Program-made: the position numbers and the translations under genes
In this document: positions 7,735 to 15,566 of the stretch, one piece after another
How the letters are laid out: each line of letters begins with the position of its first letter
How positions within the stretch are numbered: position 1 is the first letter of the stretch
Assembly: GCA_023129075.1 (NCBI GenBank)
Contig: JAGMCT010000013.1
Span: 1 to 64,000 of the forward strand
Direction of reading: 5' to 3'
From: Microcaldota archaeon
Lineage (GTDB): Archaea > Micrarchaeota > Micrarchaeia > Anstonellales > Bilamarchaeaceae
Length of the DNA: 64,000 nucleotides
Notes under the pieces: model-generated
What the model was told of the DNA's origin: nothing
The model's database searches: none
What the model saw: only the letters and a program-made list of their open reading frames with translations

Positions 7735-8871
7735 ATGATTGAGATTCTTATCGGGCTCCTTGGAGGGCTGTTGAGCGGACTTATCCCCGGACTGCATTCC
7801 AATACGCTAACGAGTGTGATGCTCAGTCTGGGAATGGACCCTGTAATGACTGCTTATGGAATAATATTGATGTATGGAACTTATTGTATTGTATCCTTTT
7901 TGCCTGCATTATTTTTGGGGATACCGGATGAAAGAGTTGTGCTTGCAGTACTGCCTGGACACAAGATGGTGCTTGAGGGGAAAGGACTGAGAGCACTCAA
8001 AATAATGGTTTTTTCTGCGGTTGGGGCAGGAATAATCTCTCTATTGCTTATTCCTTTTTCTCTTTTGGCTTATCCCATAGTATATGGAATTATACGGCCG
8101 TTTCTTATGTATGTGCTGGTGGGGGCAACAGCTGTGCTGTTGGGAAGGAGCAGAACTCCGGTAAAAGCTGCTGCGGTTTTTTTGATTGCAGGAATTATAG
8201 GAAAGGTAACACTTGGATTCGGATTGGAGGACCCTTTTCTTCCATTGTTTGGGGGGCTCTACGGGATATCCTCACTGCTCACATATAAACATAAAGAAGT
8301 GAAAAAACAGAAGGAAAGCGGAGTAGGAAAGGAGCTTATTGCATATATCCTGCTGGGGGTTCTTCTTGGGTGGACTGCAGACTTACTGCCTGGAATAAGC
8401 TCTCCCTCGCAGATGGCTACCTTTTCTTCAATTATTGTACCATTGAATAATGTGGGGTATCTTGCAACGATTGCGTCAATTGGGGTGAGCCAGGGTGTTT
8501 TTGCGCTTGCAACAGATGCGAGCATAGGAAAAGCAAGGGTTGGGGCCATAGTTGGGGTTGGGGAACTGATTGATGTAGGGGAATACCTTCCAATACTTGC
8601 AGGGCTTCTTTTCATAGGGATAGGAATAGGAGCAGGATTTGTGTATCTTATAAGGAATAAAGTGTCTGAAATAAGCAGGTTTGATATGAGTAAGTTCAAT
8701 GTTCTTTTGGGAATCTATCTCTTTGCATTGAGTTTTTTGGTGAATGGATGGATTGGTTTGGTGGTTATGGTGGTGTGCAGTGCACTTGGATACCTTTGTA
8801 TAAGAATTGGAGTGGAAAGAATGATGCTTATGGGCGTCATAATTATTCCAACTATTCTTTTACTGCTCTGA
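7735..8871 (+). CDS. TctA/DUF112-family membrane permease
   Basis: A 378-residue polytopic protein with about 10 membrane segments. The N-terminus I-G-L-L-G-G-L-L-S-G-L-I-P-G-L-H-S-N-T and the internal echo L-L-G-W-T-A-D-L-L-P-G-I-S-S-P-S-Q show the duplicated half-repeat with G-x-(I/L)-P-G loops typical of the TctA (PF01970) family and its archaeal DUF112 branch. In bacteria TctA is the large membrane subunit of tripartite tricarboxylate transporters. No TctB or TctC gene is nearby, so in this organism it probably acts alone; the substrate is unknown. It is convergent with cbf5, and the two 3' ends overlap by 12 bp. Confidence 0.85.
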   Translation: MIEILIGLLGGLLSGLIPGLHSNTLTSVMLSLGMDPVMTAYGIILMYGTYCIVSFLPALFLGIPDERVVLAVLPGHKMVLEGKGLRALKIMVFSAVGAGIISLLLIPFSLLAYPIVYGIIRPFLMYVLVGATAVLLGRSRTPVKAAAVFLIAGIIGKVTLGFGLEDPFLPLFGGLYGISSLLTYKHKEVKKQKESGVGKELIAYILLGVLLGWTADLLPGISSPSQMATFSSIIVPLNNVGYLATIASIGVSQGVFALATDASIGKARVGAIVGVGELIDVGEYLPILAGLLFIGIGIGAGFVYLIRNKVSEISRFDMSKFNVLLGIYLFALSFLVNGWIGLVVMVVCSALGYLCIRIGVERMMLMGVIIIPTILLLL

Positions 8872-9708
8872 TTTTTGCAGGTGTATCCTATCTATCTTTA
8901 CTGCAAGGTCTCTTGGGGACTTATCATAGTATTTTCCTATGCCTATAAATTTATTTTCTTCTGTGTAAAGGGAAACGTATTCCTTGGGCTTTGCTGAATC
9001 CTGGATTGAAAGGACACCTGAGCGCATGAGCTGGGCGCCGTTAAGAAGAGAGTTCACTGCAGTATTCTTTACGATTATTTTTGGAAAAGAAATAAATGCA
9101 TCTGGGGGGTGGAGCATGGAATCCAGCATCTTGGGGTTGTTCTTTTCTTTATAGCACCAGAGGGCGTCTGAAAAATCCTGAAGTGTGACCGCAATAGACT
9201 CATCTATATTGCCTACTGAGATTCTTCTGAGTTCTTCCATTCGGGCCCCTCCAATATCCCTGCCCATATCCTCACATAAAGTGCGGATGTATGTGCCTGC
9301 TTCAACACGGGTTTTGAAAAGAACGAGTTTTCCTTTTTTTTCAAGGAATTCAAGGGAATAAATTGTCCTTTTTCTTGGGGATTTTTTTACTGCAGAGATC
9401 AAAGGAGGGGTTTGAGTAATTTCTCCTGTGAATTTAGAGAAGAGTGAGAGTATTTTTTCTTTTGGAATTTCATTCCTGAAGCGCATAAGGGAGATATATG
9501 TTTTATCCTTTGCAGAAATGTACTTAAGGAGTTTAGTGGCCCTGCCAAGGGCTATTGGAAGAACACCTGAAACATTAGGGTCAAGTGTTCCTGCATGGCC
9601 TGTTCTTTTTGTACCTGCGAGTTTTTTTACCCATGAGGTTACCTCGTGGGAAACAGGGCCCTGCGGTTTATTTATTATTATAAAACCGTTGTTGAGTAAA
9701 GGATGCAT
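8860..9708 (-). CDS. cbf5: Cbf5, H/ACA RNA-guided tRNA/rRNA pseudouridine synthase
   Basis: TruB-family catalytic subunit of the archaeal H/ACA ribonucleoprotein, which converts uridines to pseudouridine in rRNA under guide RNA control. The catalytic motif H-A-G-T-L-D-P carries the nucleophilic Asp. P-P-L-I-S-A-V-K and T-Y-I-R-T-L-C-E-D-M-G are conserved core motifs, and the last ~75 residues form the PUA domain. At 282 residues it is shorter than most archaeal Cbf5 proteins because it starts almost directly at the catalytic fold. In many archaea cbf5 follows L14e; here two HEAT genes separate them. A TATA-like TTTTTTAA box lies about 25 nt upstream. Confidence 0.93.
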   Translation of the reverse strand: MHPLLNNGFIIINKPQGPVSHEVTSWVKKLAGTKRTGHAGTLDPNVSGVLPIALGRATKLLKYISAKDKTYISLMRFRNEIPKEKILSLFSKFTGEITQTPPLISAVKKSPRKRTIYSLEFLEKKGKLVLFKTRVEAGTYIRTLCEDMGRDIGGARMEELRRISVGNIDESIAVTLQDFSDALWCYKEKNNPKMLDSMLHPPDAFISFPKIIVKNTAVNSLLNGAQLMRSGVLSIQDSAKPKEYVSLYTEENKFIGIGKYYDKSPRDLAVKIDRIHLQKSEQ

Positions 9709-9727
9709 AAAGAAAGATTAGGGGGAG

Positions 9728-9753
9728 GGAATTAAAAAAGTATTTTAAATGTG
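9728..9753. promoter_or_regulatory. Divergent TATA boxes for cbf5 (-) and the HEAT pair (+)
   Basis: Two adjacent A/T boxes serve opposite strands. TTTTTTAATT (complement of 9728-9738) is about 25 nt from the cbf5 start. TATTTTAAATG (9743-9753) would start a plus-strand transcript near 9775, leaving a leader with GGTGGGCTG just before the HEAT ATG at 9791. Confidence 0.45.
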
Positions 9754-9790
9754 TGTGTCTATAGATATGTGATTGTGAAATGGTGGGCTG

Positions 9791-10411
9791 ATGGACGAGA
9801 ATGAGATTAAAGATTTAATAAAACAACTTTCTTATGGGAAGGTAAACATAAGTTTGGATGCTTCTAAAACTTTGGGTTGTGCTGCTGCAAATGAAAAAAC
9901 AAAAGAGTTGGTGTTAAACCTGCTCATAGAGAAACTTTTTGATGGAGATAAAGATGTTAGATGGTATGCTGTTAGGGCTTTGGAATGTGCTGCTGAAAAA
10001 GGAGTAAATATTTCTGCTGCGGTTCCTAAATTAGCAGAATTGGTTTCTGATAAGGACAAAGATGTGAGAGCAATAACTACGTGGATTTTAAGTTATGCTA
10101 TAAAAAATAGAGCAGATGCTCCTATTGCACTTTCTGCACTTGGAAAAGCACTTGGTGGTGCAGACCATACGGTGCGGAGGGCGGCTGAGGGGATTTTGAA
10201 AGATGCTGCAGAAAATTGTAAAACAAAGGAAGAACTTTTGAGATTAGTAAGAGAAATAAAAGGTTCTCCAGAAGCAAGAAAATTAGCAAAGGAAATCTAC
10301 GAAAAATGGATGGAGAAGCAGAACAAAAAGACTGGAGAACTGCAAAAACAGAAAATGAGAAAACCAAAAAGAGAACCGGGTGAAAAGAAATTAATGAAAT
10401 TGGTGAATTAA
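9791..10411 (+). CDS. HEAT-repeat protein with MRKP C-terminal domain
   Basis: 206 residues: four HEAT helix pairs (K-E-L-V-L-N-L-L-I-E-K-L-F-D-G-D-K-D-V-R, then G-V-N-I-S-A-A-V-P-K-L, then P-I-A-L-S-A-L-G-K-A-L), followed by the shared C-terminal domain K-E-E-L-L-R-L-V-R-E-I-K-G-S-P-E-A-R-K, a helix ending E-I-Y-E-K-W-M, E-L-Q-K-Q-K-M-R-K-P-K and the end K-L-M-K-L-V-N. GGTG lies 5 nt before the ATG. The stop overlaps the next ATG (TAATG), coupling it to its paralogue. Both lie between cbf5 and the L14e end of the ribosomal operon, on the opposite strand to both. Probably a protein-binding scaffold; the partner is unknown. Confidence 0.85.
   Translation: MDENEIKDLIKQLSYGKVNISLDASKTLGCAAANEKTKELVLNLLIEKLFDGDKDVRWYAVRALECAAEKGVNISAAVPKLAELVSDKDKDVRAITTWILSYAIKNRADAPIALSALGKALGGADHTVRRAAEGILKDAAENCKTKEELLRLVREIKGSPEARKLAKEIYEKWMEKQNKKTGELQKQKMRKPKREPGEKKLMKLVN
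10262..10365 (+). repeat. 104-bp exact direct repeat, copy 1 (C-terminal domain module)
   Basis: Identical over 104 bp to 10780-10883. It spans the second helix, the E-L-Q-K-Q-K linker and the M-R-K-P box of the C-terminal domain. The 45 bp before it are also nearly the same, whereas the HEAT parts of the two genes have diverged strongly. That pattern indicates recent conversion or duplication limited to the tail module. Confidence 0.9.
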
Positions 10412-10926
10412 TGGATGAGGAAGAGATTAAAGATTTAATAAAACAGCTTTCACATGCAGAACCATATGTGAGAGAGTATACTGCCAAGATTTTGGTAGGT
10501 ACTGCTGAAAAAGGAACAGACATTTCTTCTGCTATCCCTGCTCTTATAAAATCACTTGGAGATTCGGAATGGGAGGTAAGGTCACTGGCTGCCGGGGCTT
10601 TGTTATATATTGCTAAAAATGGAACGGATATTTCTTCTGCTTTTCCCGCACTTGCAAAAGCACTTGGAGACAAGGAGGGAATGGTAGGAAATAATGCTGC
10701 TAAGGCCCTGAAAAAAGGTATTGTTGTTTTGGACTGTAAAACAAAAGAAGAACTTTTAGGATTAGTAAGAGAAATAAAGGGTTCTCCAGAAGCAAGAAAA
10801 TTAGCAAAGGAAATCTACGAAAAATGGATGGAGAAGCAGAACAAAAAGACTGGAGAACTGCAAAAACAGAAAATGAGAAAACCTAAAGAAGAACTTAGTA
10901 AAGAAAAAATAAAAAGAACAATTTAG
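10411..10926 (+). CDS. HEAT-repeat protein with MRKP C-terminal domain
   Basis: 171 residues with three HEAT helix pairs carrying the G-T-D-I-S-S-A-I-P-A-L signature, then the shared C-terminal domain with K-M-R-K-P-K and a shortened end K-I-K-R-T-I instead of K-L-x-K-L-V-N. The ATG overlaps the stop of the preceding HEAT gene. Its stop overlaps the end of the opposing L14e gene by 4 bp, so the insertion fits exactly against the ribosomal operon. The 104 bp at 10780-10883 are identical to the preceding gene. Confidence 0.85.
   Translation: MDEEEIKDLIKQLSHAEPYVREYTAKILVGTAEKGTDISSAIPALIKSLGDSEWEVRSLAAGALLYIAKNGTDISSAFPALAKALGDKEGMVGNNAAKALKKGIVVLDCKTKEELLGLVREIKGSPEARKLAKEIYEKWMEKQNKKTGELQKQKMRKPKEELSKEKIKRTI
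10780..10883 (+). repeat. 104-bp exact direct repeat, copy 2 (C-terminal domain module)
   Basis: Second copy of the tail-module repeat described at 10262-10365, in the same frame and orientation in the downstream HEAT gene. Confidence 0.9.
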
Positions 10927-11093
10927 GCCTTTCTGGAAGTAGGTTCAAGATGAAGGATGGAAACCCTTTTTTCTTTTTTTCCGTTTGAAACCATTACGAA
11001 ATTATCATCAATTACCTTGGTAATTGTGACCTCTTCTCCTGCATCACTTCCTGTTTTCTTTATGCATATCCTTCTTTCTTCAATTGCTGCCAT
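10923..11093 (-). CDS. rpl14e: Ribosomal protein L14e (eL14), minimal form
   Basis: A 56-residue KOW-domain protein: R-I-C-I-K-K-T-G-S-D-A-G, then V-I-D-D-N-F-V-M-V and R-V-S-I-L-H-L-E-P-T, all diagnostic of archaeal L14e. It lacks the C-terminal extension of ~25 residues seen in, for example, Pyrococcus L14e. It is the last gene of the long ribosomal operon, 2 nt after cmk, and its stop overlaps the convergent HEAT gene. Component of the large subunit. Confidence 0.9.
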   Translation of the reverse strand: MAAIEERRICIKKTGSDAGEEVTITKVIDDNFVMVSNGKKEKRVSILHLEPTSRKA

Positions 11094-11095
11094 TA

Positions 11096-11611
11096 TTAAT
11101 CACCTTTTTTTTCTATTGCTTTTATAACAATTTCGACCATCTTTTCCGGGGAATAGGTATCCGAACTAATAGCCAAATCAAAACCTTCAAGGTTTGAGAT
11201 ATCTATATCGTAAATCTTTTTATATCTTTGGATGTTGTTGAGGTCCCTGTTAATTACGTGGCGGAGGGCTTCATCAAAAGACATGCCGTCCCTTTTGGCG
11301 ATTCTTTTTGCGCGAACCTCAAGAGGGGCAAGAATAAATATTGAAAAATCTGTTTCAATCATCCAGGGGCCGAGCCATGTTGTAAAAACACAGTCTCCTT
11401 TTTCCGCCTCTTCTTTCTGGAGCTTGTCAAACATACGGTCTATGCTTTCATCTGAAAGGGCTCTTTTCTGGAGTTCAAGAAGAGGAATACCTTCCTTTTT
11501 TGCAAGGTCCTTGAATGTCGGGCTTACAACTCTGAATCCAAGTTTCTCTGCAATCTTCTCTCCAAGGGTATTCTTCCCGCTTCCGGAATAACCTGAGATT
11601 GCAATTATCAT
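11096..11611 (-). CDS. cmk: Cytidylate kinase, archaeal type
   Basis: Phosphorylates CMP/dCMP with ATP. The P-loop is G-Y-S-G-S-G-K-N-T at residues 7-15. The core R-A-L-S-D-E-S-I-D-R-M-F-D, the acceptor-site W-L-G-P-W-M-I and the lid arginines in R-A-K-R-I-A-K-R-D-G match archaeal Cmk. At 171 residues it has the length of the compact archaeal enzymes. It lies between L34e and L14e, its standard archaeal position, and its start overlaps the L34e stop by 4 nt. Confidence 0.93.
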   Translation of the reverse strand: MIIAISGYSGSGKNTLGEKIAEKLGFRVVSPTFKDLAKKEGIPLLELQKRALSDESIDRMFDKLQKEEAEKGDCVFTTWLGPWMIETDFSIFILAPLEVRAKRIAKRDGMSFDEALRHVINRDLNNIQRYKKIYDIDISNLEGFDLAISSDTYSPEKMVEIVIKAIEKKGD

Positions 11612-11925
11612 TTGAGCAAAACCTCTACATAAGGTCTGAAACTGATGTCTACCTCTTCAAGGGTTATTGCCTTTTCCTTTAATCTTGTGCTAGCTTTTAT
11701 TGCCTTGGAAAGACAGGAAGGACATAATACCCCTCCAAAAGGTCTTTCAGCTCTTTTTTGAGTCTTTGAACCCACAGGGGAAGAACCACCAAGCTTTTTT
11801 TTGCAGATTGCACATTTGGGTGTTCCGGGGGTCAAATCTCTCTTATATCTGATAACACTCTTTCCTGAGGGAATTCTTATATTTTTTCTTTTCATGGATC
11901 TTGACCTATCTTTTGGTTTCGGCAT
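11608..11925 (-). CDS. rpl34e: Ribosomal protein L34e (eL34)
   Basis: Large-subunit protein with a zinc ribbon: C-A-I-C about 22 residues before the second pair region L-C-P-S-C. The N-terminus M-P-K-P-K-D-R-S-R-S and T-P-G-T-P-K-C-A-I-C are typical. The ATG encoding M-P-K-P is chosen over one three codons upstream, because GGTG sits just before it. It overlaps the DUF106 gene by 20 nt. Confidence 0.92.
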   Translation of the reverse strand: MPKPKDRSRSMKRKNIRIPSGKSVIRYKRDLTPGTPKCAICKKKLGGSSPVGSKTQKRAERPFGGVLCPSCLSKAIKASTRLKEKAITLEEVDISFRPYVEVLLK

Positions 11926-12748
11926 TCTTATCACCTTTTTTTCCTATACTCTTTTCCACTATGCCCATAAGGACAGAAACAGTTATCCCAAAAACAATTG
12001 AAAGGAATATAAACCACCAGTATGCCTGATGAATCCTTTGGATGTTGAGAAATGGGATTGTAAAGGGGAGGTCTACATAAAACCAAGTACCCTTGTTCAC
12101 TGTTCCTTCAACCCTGGTTGCATCTCCAGGAGGCACAACAGTAATTATTACCTGTTCATTTTCTTCATAAAGGTTTTTATTCGTTGTTATTGAAGGTTCA
12201 TTTCCCTTTTTCTGGAGATAAAGCTCCTGAGGTAAAACCTCCTTGAAGTAAAAGAATGTTGCATTTTCTCCAAGATTTGCCCCATCCTTAAAAGCAGTTG
12301 CATGGACAACCCATGGGCCGGGGTTTCCGTCCTGTATATTAAAACAGGCTGTGAACCGATTGTCTCCGGCAGTCTCATCGCATTCAAGACCGTCATCATT
12401 AAAAATAATTGACTGGTCATCTGCAACTGTTGGGTCTACAGAATTCACAATCCACATAAAACCGAAGAAAAATACAAGTACTATTCCCATTATTTTGAAT
12501 TGGGAAAACATTACTCCCTGAAATTCTTTCATTATTATTCCCTGCTCTTTCTGGAGCCTTTCCACCTCGCGCTTGTTATCTTTTTTCATGGCTTCAGTAT
12601 ATTTTTTAGTGTTTTCACTGAGTTTTTTGTTTATTCCTTTCTGCTTATCTTTATCTACAAATTTTCTTTGTATAAAGCGGACTGCAACCGTATAGATTAT
12701 TGCAATAAGGGTAACAAACCAAAAAAACCATTCTGTTGGAATAACCAT
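11906..12748 (-). CDS. DUF106/EMC3-TMCO1-like membrane insertase (archaeal Oxa1 superfamily)
   Basis: 280 residues with an N-terminal membrane segment (about 8-25), a cytosolic coiled coil (K-Q-K-G-I-N-K-K-L ... E-R-L-Q-K-E-Q-G), a second segment near 85-105, an extracytoplasmic beta-rich insert of about 115 residues, and a last segment near 245-265. The topology and position beside SecY match the archaeal DUF106 family (MJ0480), related to YidC/Oxa1, EMC3 and TMCO1, which insert membrane proteins. It sits between adenylate kinase and L34e, the standard archaeal order. Confidence 0.85.
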   Translation of the reverse strand: MVIPTEWFFWFVTLIAIIYTVAVRFIQRKFVDKDKQKGINKKLSENTKKYTEAMKKDNKREVERLQKEQGIIMKEFQGVMFSQFKIMGIVLVFFFGFMWIVNSVDPTVADDQSIIFNDDGLECDETAGDNRFTACFNIQDGNPGPWVVHATAFKDGANLGENATFFYFKEVLPQELYLQKKGNEPSITTNKNLYEENEQVIITVVPPGDATRVEGTVNKGTWFYVDLPFTIPFLNIQRIHQAYWWFIFLSIVFGITVSVLMGIVEKSIGKKGDKNAETKR

Positions 12749-12752
12749 AATA

Positions 12753-13292
12753 TCACATCAAAATAGAGCTGAGCTCCTTTACGGCTTTTTCAAGTGCGCC
12801 GTTGTTGTTCATTATTATCTTCGCAGGTGAGCCGGTGAAGGCGGAATAGGATGCAAGAAATGCCTTATTTATAAGGTCATGCTCCTCAAGTAATCCGCGG
12901 GATTCTGCATCTCTCACTCTTGAAGTGTCGGATTCCCTTCTCTGCATAATATCATTTATGCTGGCTGAAATAAGAACAAGCGCATCAACCTTTAGGTTTT
13001 TTAGAAGGGAAATAGGAAGACCAGGAAGATAACCCCTGGGAGTCCTTACAGAGCAGTGAGTATCAAGAATTAATCTTCCCTCTTCATTGGAAAGTCTCAC
13101 TGCAACAAGAGCCTGAATTTCTCTTTGTTTTGAAACATCCAGCTTCCTTAATTCATCCCTATTGGAGACAAATCCTTTTTTGGAAGCCTCTTCAAACATT
13201 AAAGTTCCGTAATTAAGCACCTTGTAATCTCCCTTTGCCTTATTCAAAACAGTTGTCTTGCCCGCTCCGGGCAGTCCCATCACTATAATCAT
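12753..13292 (-). CDS. adkA: Adenylate kinase, archaeal type
   Basis: Interconverts 2 ADP with ATP and AMP. The P-loop G-L-P-G-A-G-K-T-T occupies residues 6-14. The AMP-site region L-N-Y-G-T-L-M, the Q-R-E-I-Q-A segment, D-T-H-C-S-V-R-T-P-R-G-Y-L-P-G-L-P and R-R-x-S-D-T-S-R-x-R-D are typical of the small archaeal AdkA (179 residues), distinct from bacterial Adk. Its start overlaps the SecY stop by 4 nt, as often found in archaea. Confidence 0.94.
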   Translation of the reverse strand: MIIVMGLPGAGKTTVLNKAKGDYKVLNYGTLMFEEASKKGFVSNRDELRKLDVSKQREIQALVAVRLSNEEGRLILDTHCSVRTPRGYLPGLPISLLKNLKVDALVLISASINDIMQRRESDTSRVRDAESRGLLEEHDLINKAFLASYSAFTGSPAKIIMNNNGALEKAVKELSSILM

Positions 13293-14710
13293 GCAGTACC
13301 ACCTATTTCCTTTATAAACGGAATGCTATCCAAAAGCTTCTGCTGCTTCATCTGCATATATGTTCTATAAAATATGCTGACTGTAAGAAGGATTCCTGTT
13401 CCTGTACCAAGAGCTCCTGTTAGGTCGGCAACGGCTGCGAGCAAACCAACGAGGAAAGAACCAAGAATGATTAATGGAGGTATATATTTTTCAAGGATTT
13501 TTTCCATCATGCGCGGGTCCCTTCTCCAGCCAGGAATCTGCATGCCGGAACCAATAAGCTGTTTGGCAACGCTCTTTGAGTCCATGTTGGCTGTTTCTGC
13601 CCAGAACAAACCGAACATAACAGAAACAAGGGAAAGGAATATAATGTAAATAATGGCGTGGAACCATTCAGGAATTCCAAAAATAGGAGTCGTGCCGTTT
13701 AAAAGGAAATTGATGTGTGCAACTGTTCCACTGCCTGCATATATTGGGGTAAGGAAATAAAGAAAGCCGTCTCTTAGTGCATTTGAGCTGTCAACATATC
13801 CAAGAATATGGGCAAAATTTACTCCTGCAAATTCCCAGGTTTGGCCTGCGAGGCCGGCCGAGAACAGCTGGATGTTCATGAGAAGGGCGCTTGCAAAAAT
13901 CACCGGGATGTTAGAAAGGTAAAACAGGTTGAGAGGAAGTTTGGGGACAAAACCCCTGGCAGCCTGATAGGCAAGAGGTATCTCCACCTTCATTCCTTCT
14001 CCGTAAACCACTCCGAGGAAAACGATTATTGTAAAGAGAAACGGGGCTATGGCAAGGATTGCCGCAGGAATCGCTTCTGCACCTCCTGAGCTTACAGCAT
14101 CAAGAACACCATTATCACCTACTACAAGAGCTAAAGCACCGCCTATGATTGAAAAGGAAACACCCGCAGCAATGAAAAGAGAGATTCCGCTCCCTATTCC
14201 GTATTTTGTTACTACCTCATCCAGATAAAGAAGAATCACAGAACCTAAGGTAACCTGAAATATTACAAGGGGGATAGCAAGCATGGGGTCTAAGTTTTGG
14301 GAAAGTAAAACCCTTCCGGTAAGAACGAATATCATTGCCTCTACAAGAGCTATAAGTATGGCAAGGACCTTTTGAACCTCATGGAATTTCTTTTTTTCCT
14401 CAGGATTGCTCATATCCAAGTTTATTATTTTTGCACCAACGAAAAGCTGGAGGAAAATGCTTGCAAGGACAATTGGGCCGATACCTATAGTAAGCAAAGA
14501 GCCAACACGGCTTGCGGTAATCATCTGAAGAAAATCAAACTGAGAACCAAGAGAGACTGCACCTATTGATGTGATGTTATACATCACAAAGAATAGTATC
14601 AGAACAAGGCCTGTCCAGAGAAGTTTTTCCCTTGCCGTACCCGGGCGGACCGGCGCCTTTATCTCTGGAAGACGTTTGGAAATAGATTGGGCAATCTCCA
14701 TCAAACCCAT
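13289..14710 (-). CDS. secY: Preprotein translocase subunit SecY
   Basis: Central channel of the Sec translocon: 473 residues with 10 membrane segments. The plug region follows the first segment, I-G-I-G-P-I-V-L-A-S-I-F-L-Q-L opens TM2, T-K-Y-G-I-G-S-G-I-S-L-F-I is the TM4-5 signature, and the cytosolic loop R-D-P-R-M-M-E-K-I-L-E-K-Y-I-P-P precedes TM9. It starts 4 nt after the L15 stop with a GAGTG site before the ATG. It will serve the many exported proteins of this window. Confidence 0.96.
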   Translation of the reverse strand: MGLMEIAQSISKRLPEIKAPVRPGTAREKLLWTGLVLILFFVMYNITSIGAVSLGSQFDFLQMITASRVGSLLTIGIGPIVLASIFLQLFVGAKIINLDMSNPEEKKKFHEVQKVLAILIALVEAMIFVLTGRVLLSQNLDPMLAIPLVIFQVTLGSVILLYLDEVVTKYGIGSGISLFIAAGVSFSIIGGALALVVGDNGVLDAVSSGGAEAIPAAILAIAPFLFTIIVFLGVVYGEGMKVEIPLAYQAARGFVPKLPLNLFYLSNIPVIFASALLMNIQLFSAGLAGQTWEFAGVNFAHILGYVDSSNALRDGFLYFLTPIYAGSGTVAHINFLLNGTTPIFGIPEWFHAIIYIIFLSLVSVMFGLFWAETANMDSKSVAKQLIGSGMQIPGWRRDPRMMEKILEKYIPPLIILGSFLVGLLAAVADLTGALGTGTGILLTVSIFYRTYMQMKQQKLLDSIPFIKEIGGTA

Positions 14711-14714
14711 AATT

Positions 14715-15125
14715 TCACTCTAATTTAGAGATTTCTCCGCCTGCATTCTTTATCTTCTCCTCTGCCCTTGTACTCCATGCATGGGCCTTTACGAAGACAG
14801 GAAAGTCAAGTTTTCCAGTAGCAAGAATCTTTCCTTTAAATTCCAGCTGGGATTTTCCATCCTTTGATGTTATCTCATTCTTTAGGATTCCCTGATTTAT
14901 TTCATAAAGATGGAGAATCTTGAAATCAGGCTTCAGAGATTTCATTTTTCTTCTTTTGAAATGGTCCCTTTCGTAGCGGGTAACCCAGGTAAACTTATGC
15001 TTTTTCAGACCTGCGTTGCCTACTCCTCCGCGTATTCCGCTTCCTCTTTTATTCTTTATGTTACCTGTTCCGCAGTGCCTTGAACCGCGGAAGGAATGAA
15101 TTCTTTTCTTTTTTCGTGCTGGCAT
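14715..15125 (-). CDS. rpl15: Ribosomal protein L15 (uL15)
   Basis: 136-residue large-subunit protein with the basic glycine-rich N-terminus typical of archaeal L15 (S-F-R-G-S-R-H-C-G-T-G, R-G-S-G-I-R-G-G-V-G-N-A-G) and a C-terminal globular part ending A-E-E-K-I-K-N-A-G-G. It lies between L30 and SecY as in other archaea. Confidence 0.95.
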   Translation of the reverse strand: MPARKKKRIHSFRGSRHCGTGNIKNKRGSGIRGGVGNAGLKKHKFTWVTRYERDHFKRRKMKSLKPDFKILHLYEINQGILKNEITSKDGKSQLEFKGKILATGKLDFPVFVKAHAWSTRAEEKIKNAGGEISKLE

Positions 15126-15134
15126 AAAAACACC

Positions 15135-15566
15135 TCACATCATTCTTTTGAGAAGAATATCCATGTCCTCTCTTTTTCCAAGGTCCCCTCTCGGATATGC
15201 ATGCTTTATTGATTTGTAGCCCTTTCTCGGAGGGTGGAGCCTGAAGACCGGGTCTGCAAATACTGAAGTTGGTTCCTGATGAAGTATCTTCTTTGCAGCT
15301 ACTCTGAGCTCTTCCTCTTCCATAACATCTTTAAGATGGTATTTTCCCTTTTCTCCTCTTTTTCTAAGGAGACGGAAAACTGTTTCTTCGCTGACAGGAC
15401 CATAAGCAATGTAATCCTTGCATACCTCAAGCATGCCCTTTGTTTGGGGAGTATCCTCTACCAGAACACAGTGGTTCGTGCGATTAACCCTTAACAACTC
15501 AAGAGTCTTCTTTATCTTTGGTTTGAGGTTTCTTCTTCCCCGGATTCTTACTATTGCAATCTTCAT
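15135..15566 (-). CDS. rpl30: Ribosomal protein L30 (uL30)
   Basis: 143-residue archaeal-length L30, including the C-terminal extension absent from bacterial L30. V-R-I-R-G-R-R-N-L-K-P-K-I-K-K-T-L-E-L-L-R and R-L-H-P-P-R-K-G-Y-K are family landmarks. The start overlaps the S5 stop by 4 nt (ATGA type). Confidence 0.95.
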   Translation of the reverse strand: MKIAIVRIRGRRNLKPKIKKTLELLRVNRTNHCVLVEDTPQTKGMLEVCKDYIAYGPVSEETVFRLLRKRGEKGKYHLKDVMEEEELRVAAKKILHQEPTSVFADPVFRLHPPRKGYKSIKHAYPRGDLGKREDMDILLKRMM

